Below the pieces are notes generated by a model, which ran no database searches, was not told the DNA's origin, and saw nothing but the letters and a program-made list of their open reading frames with translations. From NCBI RefSeq assembly GCF_000702205.1, contig NZ_JNKW01000001.1:496001-560000 (forward strand): a stretch of DNA of 64,000 nucleotides. The letters run 5' to 3'. A program made the translations under genes and the position numbers. Shown piece after piece: positions 18,746 through 25,745 of this stretch (its first letter is position 1; each line of letters starts with the position of its first letter). This DNA comes from Lachnospira multipara LB2003. GTDB lineage: Bacteria; Bacillota; Clostridia; Lachnospirales; Lachnospiraceae.

Positions 18746-20107
18746 TTATTCTTCTTCAGCCATTGCTGCACGAACCATAATCGCACATTCAATTCTCTTT
18801 CTCTGTAATTCACATCCAATATCATATGCATCATTGATATTGCCATGGAAATTATAAGAGTTAGCTGCACATCCACCACTACAATAGAATTTAGCAAAGC
18901 ATGACTTACATTTTTCTTTAGCATATACGTTACATGCCTTAAAGCTATCTCTAATGTCTGGACGTGTAATTCCTTCATCCACATTACCCATAAGGAAATC
19001 TTCATTACCAACAAACTGGTGGCATGGATATAAATCACCCCATGGTGTAACAGCTAAATATTCACAACCTGAACCACAGCCCTGTAATCTCTTAGCTACA
19101 CATGGTCCGCCTGATAAATCAATCATAAAGTGGAAGAAGTTAAATCCCTTACCAGCTTTCTTTCTCTTAACTAATTCCTTAGCTAAGATATCGTACTGTT
19201 CCTTAAGGATCTCAAGATCCTCTTCTCTAATTGCATAATCATCTGTAGGCTGAGCAACTACTGGCTCAACTGAAATCTGTTCAAAACCTTCATCTGCTAA
19301 ATGTAATACATCATTAGAGAAATCAAGGTTATGATGTGTAAATGTACCACGAACATAATAGTTCATCTGGTTACGGCTCTCTGCAACCTTTTTAAATTTA
19401 GGCATGATAATGTCATATGAGCTCTTACCACTTGAACGAACTGGTCTCATTCGATCATTAACTTCCTTACGTCCATCAATACTTAATACGATGTTACCCA
19501 TTTCCTTATTAGCAAATTCAAGGATTTCATCATTAAGTAAGATACCATTAGTTGTTAATGTAAATCTAAACTTCTTGTTGTTAGGCTCTTCAAGAGATCT
19601 ACCGTAAGCTACAAGTTGCTTAACTACTTCAAAGTTCATAGTTGGCTCGCCACCAAAGAAGTCAACTTCAAGATTACGTCTATTGCCTGAATTAGCAACT
19701 AAGAAATCAAGTGCCTTCTTACCAACTTCATAGCTCATTAAAGCTCTTCTACCATGGTATTCGCCTTCTTCAGCGAAGCAATATTTACAACCTAAGTTAC
19801 AGTCATGTGCAATATGTAAACATAAAGCCTTAACTACTGTAGGTCTATCTTTAAATGAGTCAATATATGGCTCATATATATCCTCTGTAAATAGCTGTCC
19901 AGCTTCCTTAAGTTCAGTAATTTCAGCATAGCATTCCTCTACATCTTCCTTAGAATACTTGCCTTCAAACTGACAGACAACCTCATCAACTGTATGGCCT
20001 TCATATGCAGATATGATATCATAAACCATATCATCTACTACATGTACAGAACCACTGTTTACGTCTAAAACAATATTATATCCGTTATTTTTAAACTGAT
20101 GTATCAT
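18746..20107 (-). CDS. scfB: Radical SAM/SPASM maturase of the SCIFF peptide
   Basis: The 453-residue protein has an N-terminal peptide-recognition region (about 1-85), a radical SAM core with the CxxxCxxC cluster motif CNLGCKYC (near residue 100), and a C-terminal SPASM region rich in cysteine (CNVYAKEKCKSCFAKFYCSGGC) for auxiliary iron-sulfur clusters. The family forms thioether bonds between cysteines and threonine in the SCIFF peptide, making a ranthipeptide. The precursor gene lies directly upstream on the same strand, and the match to the scfA-scfB-secDF order of Clostridia is complete. No dedicated exporter or protease gene is adjacent. Confidence 0.96.
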   Translation of the reverse strand: MIHQFKNNGYNIVLDVNSGSVHVVDDMVYDIISAYEGHTVDEVVCQFEGKYSKEDVEECYAEITELKEAGQLFTEDIYEPYIDSFKDRPTVVKALCLHIAHDCNLGCKYCFAEEGEYHGRRALMSYEVGKKALDFLVANSGNRRNLEVDFFGGEPTMNFEVVKQLVAYGRSLEEPNNKKFRFTLTTNGILLNDEILEFANKEMGNIVLSIDGRKEVNDRMRPVRSSGKSSYDIIMPKFKKVAESRNQMNYYVRGTFTHHNLDFSNDVLHLADEGFEQISVEPVVAQPTDDYAIREEDLEILKEQYDILAKELVKRKKAGKGFNFFHFMIDLSGGPCVAKRLQGCGSGCEYLAVTPWGDLYPCHQFVGNEDFLMGNVDEGITRPDIRDSFKACNVYAKEKCKSCFAKFYCSGGCAANSYNFHGNINDAYDIGCELQRKRIECAIMVRAAMAEEE

Positions 20108-20259
20108 TATAATTACCTCTTAATATCTATACTATTTATAAAAATAGTAACGCACTTATTACTTATTGTGCTTTGTCTTTTCTTCATTTTTTAACTTCGT
20201 ACACGCATCTAAATCAAGTCACTAATATTTTAATTATTTTATCTTTTGTGGAAAGCCGC

Positions 20260-20297
20260 AAAAATAAGAGAGTGTCGAAATGCTTTAACACTCTCTT
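20260..20297 (-). terminator. Terminator or attenuator between scfA and scfB
   Basis: A 10-bp perfect stem AAGAGAGTGT/ACACTCTCTT (20266-20275 with 20288-20297), then ATTTTT on the minus strand, immediately after scfA. It would give more peptide transcript than maturase transcript. Confidence 0.8.
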
Positions 20298-20308
20298 TAA
20301 AAATAAAA

Positions 20309-20455
20309 TTAATTATTCTTGTTCTCGCAGCTCTGATTACCAACTGTACAAGATGTCTTGCAAGCTGACTGACATGATGTCTGGCATTCGCCACATCCAC
20401 CGTTCTTCATTGTGTCCTTTAATACACGGTTAGTGAGTGTCTTAATATGTTTCAT
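20309..20455 (-). CDS. scfA: SCIFF ranthipeptide precursor (six cysteines in forty-five)
   Basis: A 48-residue peptide starting MKHIKTLTNRVLKDTMKNGG, followed by a cysteine-rich core with cysteines at 21, 24, 28, 32, 36 and 43. This is the nearly invariant SCIFF precursor of Clostridia. Cys32 and Thr37, the pair reported to be cross-linked in the Clostridium thermocellum homologue, are both present. AAAGGAGG precedes the ATG. Biological function is unresolved in the literature; roles in quorum-type signalling have been proposed. It is first in the transcript and is followed by a hairpin terminator before the maturase gene. Confidence 0.96.
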   Translation of the reverse strand: MKHIKTLTNRVLKDTMKNGGCGECQTSCQSACKTSCTVGNQSCENKNN

Positions 20456-20488
20456 GACAAAACCTCCTTTATATAAACTGACTAATAG

Positions 20489-20517
20489 ATTATACCATTA
20501 ACAGCTTAAATTTACAA
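20489..20517 (-). promoter_or_regulatory. Promoter of the SCIFF operon
   Basis: On the minus strand TTGTAA (20512-20517), 17-base spacer, perfect TATAAT (20489-20494), about 35 bases upstream of the scfA start. Confidence 0.8.
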
Positions 20518-20561
20518 TAATTTTGGCTTTAAACAAAATTATTAATAAAAGGGATTTTTAG

Positions 20562-21080
20562 CTAGAGACATTCATTATATTTTTTAATAGATTCTACAAG
20601 GCTTTCAACGGTCTCCTCCATTGTAAGCCCCTTTTCTTCTACTGTTAAATCTGCGTATTTTGCATAAAGAATGGCCCTGTTATTAAACATATCATCTAGT
20701 GTTTCACCCTTATGTAGCACAACACCGCGCTCTTTAGCATTGGATAATCTATTAAACAGCTCTTCCTTTTCAAGTTTAAGATAAACAATCACAGAATCTT
20801 TAGCTAGATGCTTCATAGCTTCATCACTATATACAGCACTTCCACCTGTGGCTATAACTGTATTCTTAGCCTCTATTGACATAATAGCATTGCCTTCACA
20901 GCTAACAAAACCATCAATACCTCTCTTATCTATAATTTCACTTAGTTTCATGCCTTCTCTGCTTTGAATAACTAAATCCGCATCCACAAAATCCATTCCT
21001 AAAATCTTAGCTACAATTACGCCAACAGTACTTTTCCCAGAAGTTGGCATACCAATTAATGTAATATTAGTCTTTTTCAC
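20562..21080 (-). CDS. aroK: Shikimate kinase
   Basis: The 172-residue protein has the P-loop GMPTSGKST at about residues 9-17, the DADLVIQ segment that follows the nucleotide fold, FVSCEGNAI and the shikimate-binding ATGGSAVY motif. It phosphorylates shikimate with ATP in the pathway to chorismate. The start is taken as GTG at 21080, preceded by AAGGAG; an in-frame TTG ten codons earlier lacks a ribosome site. It follows the C39-like peptidase gene with a 44-base gap. No other aromatic pathway gene is nearby. Confidence 0.9.
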   Translation of the reverse strand: MKKTNITLIGMPTSGKSTVGVIVAKILGMDFVDADLVIQSREGMKLSEIIDKRGIDGFVSCEGNAIMSIEAKNTVIATGGSAVYSDEAMKHLAKDSVIVYLKLEKEELFNRLSNAKERGVVLHKGETLDDMFNNRAILYAKYADLTVEEKGLTMEETVESLVESIKKYNECL

Positions 21081-21124
21081 ATCATTCTCCTTCTTTATTA
21101 ACTTCCTCAAAATTTGTCTTATTA

Positions 21125-21883
21125 CTAATTAATTATTACTGCTTGATTGCCTCTTTTGTTAAATGCCTGTCTAGATGCTTCATATGAGTATCTTTGAATT
21201 CCACTCTTTAATGGATCTGCAAAATAGCATATTCCTTCTAAACGATCATAACCAATTAACACCAATGTATGATCTCCGCTTCTCATATTCTCCAAAGCCC
21301 AAAATATTACTGGATGTCCTTCTTCTACTAGTTTAAGTATCTCTTCAAAACTTGTTCCTGTAATATCATCTGCGCGATATCCATATCCTAAATCCTTTAT
21401 AGCCTTGTTCATAGATTCTGCAATAGGTCCTGCAGCTACCCACTGAAGCTGGCTTCCATCTGGCTCATCATAGGGTGTTCCTCCACAAAACCCTAAATAA
21501 GGATCATTTGAATATGTTAAATATGAATCTACAAAATCCGTCTTACTAATATTAATTCCATAATAATTTAAAACTATAGTTGCAGATACTGCTTCACAGC
21601 CAGTTGGTAACTCTGGATTTTGTACTATGTTATTTACATTAAGATAAACTCTATTATTGGCATCTGATGTAATATCTTCTTTAGTTTCACTATCACTTAT
21701 CTCTGATGTAATATCCTCATAGGATTCGCCTTCATCCTGTCTTATTTCATCATCTGATTGTTTAACTAGCTCTGACTTATTATGCTGGCTTCGGCTTCTT
21801 TTATGTCCTATTTTTACAATTAGAATTATAAATAAAACAAATATAACCATACTAGGAATTATTATGAAAGCTTTCTTCTTCAT
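21125..21883 (-). CDS. Membrane-anchored C39-like cysteine peptidase
   Basis: The 252-residue protein has an N-terminal transmembrane anchor (about 4-25), an acidic linker (about 40-80) and a peptidase_C39-like papain fold (about 85-250). Catalytic candidates are the cysteine in PTGCEAVSA, the histidine in SGDHTLVLIGYD and the aspartate in CYFADPL. The domain would lie outside the cell. Such proteins are abundant in gut Clostridia and substrates are mostly unknown; leader-peptide cleavage or cell-wall peptide processing are possible. It lies in the vicinity of the SCIFF operon but has no demonstrated link to it. Confidence 0.85.
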   Translation of the reverse strand: MKKKAFIIIPSMVIFVLFIILIVKIGHKRSRSQHNKSELVKQSDDEIRQDEGESYEDITSEISDSETKEDITSDANNRVYLNVNNIVQNPELPTGCEAVSATIVLNYYGINISKTDFVDSYLTYSNDPYLGFCGGTPYDEPDGSQLQWVAAGPIAESMNKAIKDLGYGYRADDITGTSFEEILKLVEEGHPVIFWALENMRSGDHTLVLIGYDRLEGICYFADPLKSGIQRYSYEASRQAFNKRGNQAVIIN

Positions 21884-22023
21884 ATAGTTTCCTCCTTTAG
21901 GCTTTCGTTTATTATATATGTCATTCGAGCAATTTGGAAGAAGAAGTTATTACATTTCATAAGCAAAGATTTGTTAAAGGATAGTCTTAAATATATTAGC
22001 TACAACAAGTCTGGCCTAAAAAG

Positions 22024-22308
22024 CTAAATATTGGTAACAAACCAGGACTCATAGGATGGCTTTCTATATAAATTAACAATTCTTATCTGGTCATTAATTA
22101 AGACTTTACATCTAAAGGCAAGGTCTCTATTAGATATATACACCCCATCAGCAAAGGTCCTTGCACCTTGATGGGACAAATCCATATATGCCATTATTCT
22201 ATACTGCTTCTTCTCCCCATCTTCTCCTTCTAGCCTCAATCTAAGCGGTATAATTGTTCCATCCGTATTATTTTGTAATATTACATCTACAGGCTTTCTA
22301 TCATACAT
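22024..22308 (-). CDS. Small uncharacterised protein under a LexA-like box
   Basis: Not recognised. The 94-residue protein (MYDRKPVDVILQNNTDGTII...) is mixed alpha/beta in character with no membrane segment. Alternating hydrophobic stretches (AYMDLSHQGARTFADGVYI, LAFRCKVLINDQIRIVNLY) suggest a small beta-rich fold. It has a strong promoter with a perfect dyad of the GAAC-N4-GTTC type at the start site, which would place it under SOS control if LexA binds. It stands alone: the downstream gene on the same strand begins 141 bases away. No cysteines or catalytic motifs stand out except one cysteine in FRCKVL. Confidence 0.65.
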   Translation of the reverse strand: MYDRKPVDVILQNNTDGTIIPLRLRLEGEDGEKKQYRIMAYMDLSHQGARTFADGVYISNRDLAFRCKVLINDQIRIVNLYRKPSYESWFVTNI

Positions 22309-22345
22309 AGCTAATCACCGTCCACATTAATTCCACATATGTACT

Positions 22346-22359
22346 AGAACTGTTGTTCT
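22346..22359 (-). promoter_or_regulatory. LexA-like operator
   Basis: AGAAC-N4-GTTCT, a perfect dyad that fits the GAACNNNNGTTC core of Firmicute LexA boxes. It begins nine bases downstream of the -10 box of the 94-residue gene's promoter, a repressing position. Identification is by pattern only. Confidence 0.5.
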
Positions 22360-22367
22360 GTATGAAG

Positions 22368-22396
22368 ATTATACCACACAAATGTTCTGCTTGCAA
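22368..22396 (-). promoter_or_regulatory. Promoter of the 94-residue gene
   Basis: On the minus strand TTGCAA (22391-22396), 17-base spacer, perfect TATAAT (22368-22373). Confidence 0.8.
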
Positions 22397-22726
22397 TATT
22401 ATATATGTAATTGCTAGAAACTTATATTGAAATTATGGGGCGGGATAAAACTTATAGTTAGAATTGCCTTGTTTAAGGCACTGGGGTTAGATTCATATAT
22501 GCAAGCCTCTTGTTTTGAGAATTCTTATCCAAAAAAAGAAATTTTTGCTCATAAAGGCAAGTTTTTTCAAATTTTGACTTGTGGTTTTAATCTTTTTGGA
22601 AAATTATTCATCCAAACAGATTAATTCTCGAAAAAACAAAGCCCAAATCAGCCAATTTTGTTACCCATATAAGAAGATTTTTTTGAAAAAAGGCAATAGA
22701 CAAATTTTCGCATTTTTTCTAAGCAA
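22397..22726. other. Intergenic stretch without a supported gene
   Basis: About 330 bases between the promoter above and the tRNA terminator. A short hairpin TGCCTT-GTTT-AAGGCA (22465-22480) and several A/T runs are present. The longest reading frames are short, have no ribosome site and resemble no protein, so they are not called. Confidence 0.6.
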
Positions 22727-22770
22727 GAAAAATAATCCGCATCACGGATTTTTCCCGGATACGGATTATT
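22727..22770 (-). terminator. Terminator of tRNA-Leu(CAG)
   Basis: A 13-bp stem with one G-T pair (22731-22743 with 22758-22770), inner CGG/CCG pairing, then TTTC and further T on the minus strand. Confidence 0.85.
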
Positions 22771-22822
22771 AAAGTAGGCATTCCAAATCCACTTTGCAAG
22801 CGCCATAACTCCCTTTTATTAA

Positions 22823-22903
22823 TGCGGAAGACGAGACTTGAACTCGCACGTGTTACCACACAAGAATCTGAATCTTGCTTGTCTGCCATTCCAACACTTC
22901 CGC
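22823..22903 (-). tRNA. tRNA-Leu(CAG)
   Basis: An 81-base class II cloverleaf: acceptor GCGGAAG/CTTCCGC, D arm TTG/CAA with GG in the loop, anticodon stem CAAGA/TCTTG with loop TTCAGAT (anticodon CAG), a variable arm TGTG-GTAA-CACG, and a T arm with TTCAAGT. Discriminator A; the CCA end is not encoded. It reads CUG codons. Confidence 0.95.
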
Positions 22904-22915
22904 TCACATCTAAAT

Positions 22916-22944
22916 ATTTTAATTCACTAAAAATGCACTGTCAA
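22916..22944 (-). promoter_or_regulatory. Promoter of tRNA-Leu(CAG)
   Basis: On the minus strand TTGACA (22939-22944), 17-base spacer, TAAAAT (22916-22921), twelve bases from the tRNA 5' end. Confidence 0.85.
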
Positions 22945-23040
22945 CTTAGAATTATAAAGCTTTTAGTAATTAGGGAGTTATATCAATACTAAATATGTCG
23001 TCTTTTTTAGTATTTTAGCGAATTTTTTTCAAAAAAGATG

Positions 23041-23069
23041 TTGACAAAAAATAAGGCCAGTGATATTAT
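23041..23069 (+). promoter_or_regulatory. Promoter of tRNA-Leu(AAG)
   Basis: TTGACA (23041-23046), 17-base spacer, TATTAT (23064-23069). It is back to back with the other tRNA promoter; a 9-bp dyad AATACTAAA/TTTAGTATT (22985-23014) lies between the two. Confidence 0.88.
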
Positions 23070-23108
23070 ATACGAGTCGCTGACATACAGCAGACAACAA
23101 AAACTTAA

Positions 23109-23193
23109 GCAGACGTGGCGGAATTGGCATACGCGCTAGACTAAGGATCTAGTCCATATTGCTTGGGTGCGGGTTCAAGTCCCGCCGTCTGCA
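23109..23193 (+). tRNA. tRNA-Leu(AAG)
   Basis: An 85-base class II cloverleaf: acceptor GCAGACG/CGTCTGC, D stem GCG/CGC, anticodon stem CTAGA/TCTAG with loop CTAAGGA (U33, anticodon AAG, G37), long variable arm, T arm GCGGG/CCCGC with TTCAAGT. Discriminator A; CCA not encoded. A34 would have to be deaminated to inosine to read CUC as well as CUU; most bacteria use GAG here instead. Confidence 0.95.
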
Positions 23194-23201
23194 CTAGCTA
23201 A

Positions 23202-23229
23202 GACATCAGGTTTACCTGATGTCTTTTTT
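23202..23229 (+). terminator. Terminator of tRNA-Leu(AAG)
   Basis: Stem GACATCAGG/CCTGATGTC with a TTTA loop and six T residues. Confidence 0.95.
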
Positions 23230-23304
23230 GTTTTCCTGTTCTTTCTCTTTACATTTCCCTTTATTTTTTATAATGTTAAATACAAATGAATTAGGAGGAT
23301 TATT

Positions 23305-24276
23305 ATGGACTCATTTATATTTAGCTTAAACTCTACTATTCCCATTTTTCTTGTTATGATTGTGGGTTATGTTATTAGAAAAATAGGTATTGTTGATGAA
23401 CACTTTGCAACTGTGGCTAATCGCTATGTTTTCAAAGTTTCTTTACCTGTTCTTTTGTTTAGAGACTTATCCGTTGCCAACTTTAAATCAGATTTTGATT
23501 TGAAGTTTGTACTATTTTGCTGTATTGTAACAATTCTAATGTTTAGCATTACATGGATTCTAACTGAGATTTTTATGAAAGATGATTCAATGAAGGGTGC
23601 ATTTATACAGGCTTCTTGCCGTAGTTCTGCAGCCATCCTTGGAATCGCTTTTATTGAAAATATCTATAAAGACGCTGGAATGGCACCTCTTATGATTGTT
23701 GCCGCTGTTCCATTATTTAATATTTTTGCCGTAACTATTCTTACCTTTAAGGCTCATCCTGAACTTCATGGTAAAAATATCAGCTCATCTACTTCTAAAA
23801 AAGAAAACATTAAAAAAGCAGCCATTAACATTCTTAAAAACCCTATTATTATCGGTATTGTGATTGGTTTTGTTGCTTCTCTACTTAACATTAAGTTACC
23901 AACAATTCTAAATAAAACTGTGGAATCAATCGCCGCAACTGCTACTCCTATTGCATTAATATGTATTGGTGCAAGTTTTGAAGGTTCTAAGGCAATAAAA
24001 AAGATAAAGCCTACCCTTGTAGCTACGTTTATCAAACTAATCCTACTTGCTGCAATTTTTATTCCTGTGGCTATTTATATGGGATTTAGAAATCAAGAAC
24101 TTATCGCTATTCTAATTATGCTTGCCTCTCCTACAACAGTTACCTGCTTTGTAATGGCAAAGGCTATGGATAATGATGAGGTTTTATCCTCAAGCATCGT
24201 TGTGCTTACCACTCTTTTATCAAGTATAACCCTTACTGCATGGATATTTCTCTTGCGATCTTGTTCTTTAATATAG
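23305..24276 (+). CDS. AEC (auxin efflux carrier-like) transporter
   Basis: The 323-residue protein has about ten transmembrane segments in two halves, with the early motif RKIGIVDEHF and NRYVFKVSLPVLLFRDL typical of the bacterial AEC/YfdV family, and TPIALICIGASFEG and ASPTTVTCFVMAKAM in the second half. Relatives export or import organic acids such as malate; the substrate here is unknown. TTAGGAGG precedes the ATG, and TATAAT at 23269-23274 may be its -10 box. The last six codons and the stop fall inside the first unit of a tandem 35-bp repeat, so the extreme C-terminus is repeat-derived. Confidence 0.9.
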   Translation: MDSFIFSLNSTIPIFLVMIVGYVIRKIGIVDEHFATVANRYVFKVSLPVLLFRDLSVANFKSDFDLKFVLFCCIVTILMFSITWILTEIFMKDDSMKGAFIQASCRSSAAILGIAFIENIYKDAGMAPLMIVAAVPLFNIFAVTILTFKAHPELHGKNISSSTSKKENIKKAAINILKNPIIIGIVIGFVASLLNIKLPTILNKTVESIAATATPIALICIGASFEGSKAIKKIKPTLVATFIKLILLAAIFIPVAIYMGFRNQELIAILIMLASPTTVTCFVMAKAMDNDEVLSSSIVVLTTLLSSITLTAWIFLLRSCSLI

Positions 24277-24360
24277 TTTTCTATAATTTGCGATCTTGTT
24301 CTTTAATATAGTTTTCTATAATTTGCGATTTTGTTCTTTTATATAGTTTTTCTATAATTT
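24255..24360 (+). repeat. Three tandem copies of a 35-bp repeat overlapping the AEC stop codon
   Basis: Units at 24255-24289, 24290-24324 (identical) and 24325-24360 (two substitutions and one inserted T). Each starts GCGATCTTGTTC and contains the small dyad TATAG-TTTT-CTATA and a TATAAT. The AEC reading frame stops within unit 1 (TAG at 24274-24276). Confidence 0.97.
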
Positions 24361-24372
24361 GTGATGTTTTGG

Positions 24373-24401
24373 TTGACATTCAGATATTAGACTATTAGTA
24401 T
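24373..24401 (+). promoter_or_regulatory. Promoter of a small RNA candidate
   Basis: TTGACA (24373-24378), 17-base spacer, TAGTAT (24396-24401), with TATAAA overlapping three bases later. No gene on the plus strand follows before a terminator. Confidence 0.65.
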
Positions 24402-24407
24402 AAAGAA

Positions 24408-24490
24408 AGGGCAATAAAGCCCATAAACACTTAAGTTTTAATAATTATTTGAGGGGATGGAAGTACATATTGTACTTCCATTTTCATTTA
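24408..24490 (+). ncRNA. Small RNA candidate of about 80 bases
   Basis: A complete small transcription unit by inspection: promoter at 24373-24401, a 5' hairpin GGGC-AATAAA-GCCC (24409-24422), an A/U-rich single-stranded middle and a terminator hairpin. It contains no ribosome site at a proper distance from a start codon; the ATG in GAGGGGATGG is too close to the purine run. Its 3' end meets the stop codon of the SpeE-like gene on the opposite strand. Confidence 0.45.
24459..24490 (+). terminator. Terminator of the small RNA candidate
   Basis: Stem GGAAGTAC/GTACTTCC (24459-24466 with 24472-24479), then ATTTTCATTT. On the other strand the tail is not T-rich, so it is mainly a plus-strand terminator. 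Confidence 0.65.
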
Positions 24491-25237
24491 TAGCAGTTCT
24501 AGTGCTGGAATTTCACTGTCTGTGCCAATTAGAATACAATTTTGTTTTTCAAGTGGGCTAGATTCTGGTCTAGTTGTATAGAAGGCTACATTTTTAAAAT
24601 TGGCATCAAAAACTTGTCTTGCAATTTTTCCATCGTTAGCATAAAAGCCAGAAAGAGCTGTAATAATATTTACAATATAGATACCACCTGTGTTTAAGTG
24701 CCTTTTTATATGCGCAACACCCCTATAGGACATAAGCCCGCTATCTAGAACGTTTCCTATATATGCATCATTAATTATGCAGTCATATTTCTTATCCTGC
24801 TTTGATAAAAACTTCATTCCATCATCAACATAAATATTTAATGCACCATCTTTATCCCCTTCCATAAATTCATCGATATAAAAATATTTATGCGCAATTT
24901 CTACCATCTCAGGATTTATCTCAACTACATCCATCTTACAACCTTGATGATTCTTTATATAATACTTCGGATATGACATTCCAGCGCCGCCAATAAGCAG
25001 CGTTTCTTTAATATCCGGCTTAATATTAAAAATATTCTCAAATTGTCTTGTATACTTAAAAAGGAGCTCATGATGATGTCCTTCTTCCCTTAAGCAGGCT
25101 GATTCCCTAGCAAAGTTAACCATAAGGATTCTAATTTCTTTACCATCTTCAACCACATCCCTAACCATGATTTTTCCATAACCTCTAGATTTACTTTTAT
25201 ATAGATTTCTCTCATCGTCATTTATTTGTTTTGCCAT
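24488..25237 (-). CDS. Spermidine synthase-like methyltransferase-fold protein
   Basis: The 249-residue protein has the Rossmann fold of the spermidine synthase family: LLIGGAGMSYPKYY, VVEINPEMVEIAHKYF, NIYVDDGMKFLSKQ and DCIINDAYIG. The GGGDGG loop of real SpeE is changed to GGAGMS and the catalytic D-A-T-D-P is D-A-Y-I-G, unlike the canonical speE in this same window. It is therefore unlikely to be an ordinary aminopropyltransferase, and may bind S-adenosylmethionine or a different aminopropyl or methyl donor. GGGGC precedes the ATG. It stands as a single gene; the neighbouring HPr-like gene has its own terminator upstream. Confidence 0.75.
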   Translation of the reverse strand: MAKQINDDERNLYKSKSRGYGKIMVRDVVEDGKEIRILMVNFARESACLREEGHHHELLFKYTRQFENIFNIKPDIKETLLIGGAGMSYPKYYIKNHQGCKMDVVEINPEMVEIAHKYFYIDEFMEGDKDGALNIYVDDGMKFLSKQDKKYDCIINDAYIGNVLDSGLMSYRGVAHIKRHLNTGGIYIVNIITALSGFYANDGKIARQVFDANFKNVAFYTTRPESSPLEKQNCILIGTDSEIPALELL

Positions 25238-25301
25238 AATTGCCCCTTATTTCTCTTTTCCTAAAATTATATAATTATGATATCATGATTCCTAAAGAAA
25301 A

Positions 25302-25326
25302 ACAAAAACCAGAGCAAATGCTCTGG
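25302..25326 (-). terminator. Terminator of the HPr-like gene
   Basis: Stem CCAGAGC/GCTCTGG (25309-25315 with 25320-25326) with TTTTTGTTTTT on the minus strand, twelve bases past the stop codon. Confidence 0.9.
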
Positions 25327-25337
25327 TTTTATAATAT

Positions 25338-25574
25338 CTAATATTCCATAAATTCATTGATGTCTCTTAATACATCTTCCATTTCGTTATTTCCATCATT
25401 AATTGTTAGCTGTAATGGTTTGCTTATATCTAAGCTAAATAAACCTACTAGCGACTTTCCATCAACACAACTAAATCCTGACTCAACATCAAATCCGCAA
25501 CCATACTTACTAATTACACTTACGAATCTTTGTACCTTCTCCACTGAATCTAAAAGAATTGAAACAGTTAACAT
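25338..25574 (-). CDS. HPr-like protein lacking the phosphorylatable histidine
   Basis: The 78-residue protein has the length and pattern of the phosphotransferase protein HPr: the C-terminal half reads GKSLVGLFSLDIS, equivalent to the regulatory Ser46 region of HPr, then an alternating strand and a final helix. The active-site GLHARPA is replaced by LDSVEKVQ, so phosphoenolpyruvate-dependent histidine phosphorylation is impossible. This recalls Bacillus Crh, which keeps the serine but lost the histidine. It may act only as a regulator, for example with CcpA; this is inference. The ATG at 25574 is chosen because GGGGAGG lies just upstream; an earlier GTG is inside that ribosome site. Confidence 0.72.
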   Translation of the reverse strand: MLTVSILLDSVEKVQRFVSVISKYGCGFDVESGFSCVDGKSLVGLFSLDISKPLQLTINDGNNEMEDVLRDINEFMEY

Positions 25575-25652
25575 ATTCAATTTCCTCCCCACTTATAATC
25601 CTCTCTACTCGCTTTTTATCTCACCCTAATTAATAAAAAGCTGTTTTTTTGA

Positions 25653-25665
25653 CTTGTTTAACAAG
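25653..25665. promoter_or_regulatory. Operator-like dyad at the HPr-like gene start site
   Basis: CTTGTT-T-AACAAG, a perfect 13-base dyad just downstream of the promoter's -10 box, in a position suited to a repressor. The regulator is unknown. Confidence 0.4.
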
Positions 25666-25673
25666 CCTTAACA

Positions 25674-25702
25674 AATATACTACAGCCAAAAACATTTTGC
25701 AA
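25674..25702 (-). promoter_or_regulatory. Promoter of the HPr-like gene
   Basis: On the minus strand TTGCAA (25697-25702), 17-base spacer, TATATT (25674-25679), about 100 bases upstream of the start codon. Confidence 0.7.
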
Positions 25703-25745
25703 CTTTTTGGGGGGGATTTTATTGTTTCAAAGTTTAAATATTTTT

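Noticed and set aside
22427-22772. Small plus-strand proteins of 60-65 residues
   Set aside because: No ribosome sites, low-complexity composition, and they run through the tRNA terminator hairpin.
24457-24560. A short peptide starting at ATG in GAGGGGATGG on the plus strand
   Set aside because: The purine run is too close to the ATG and the frame runs through a terminator and antisense to a real gene.
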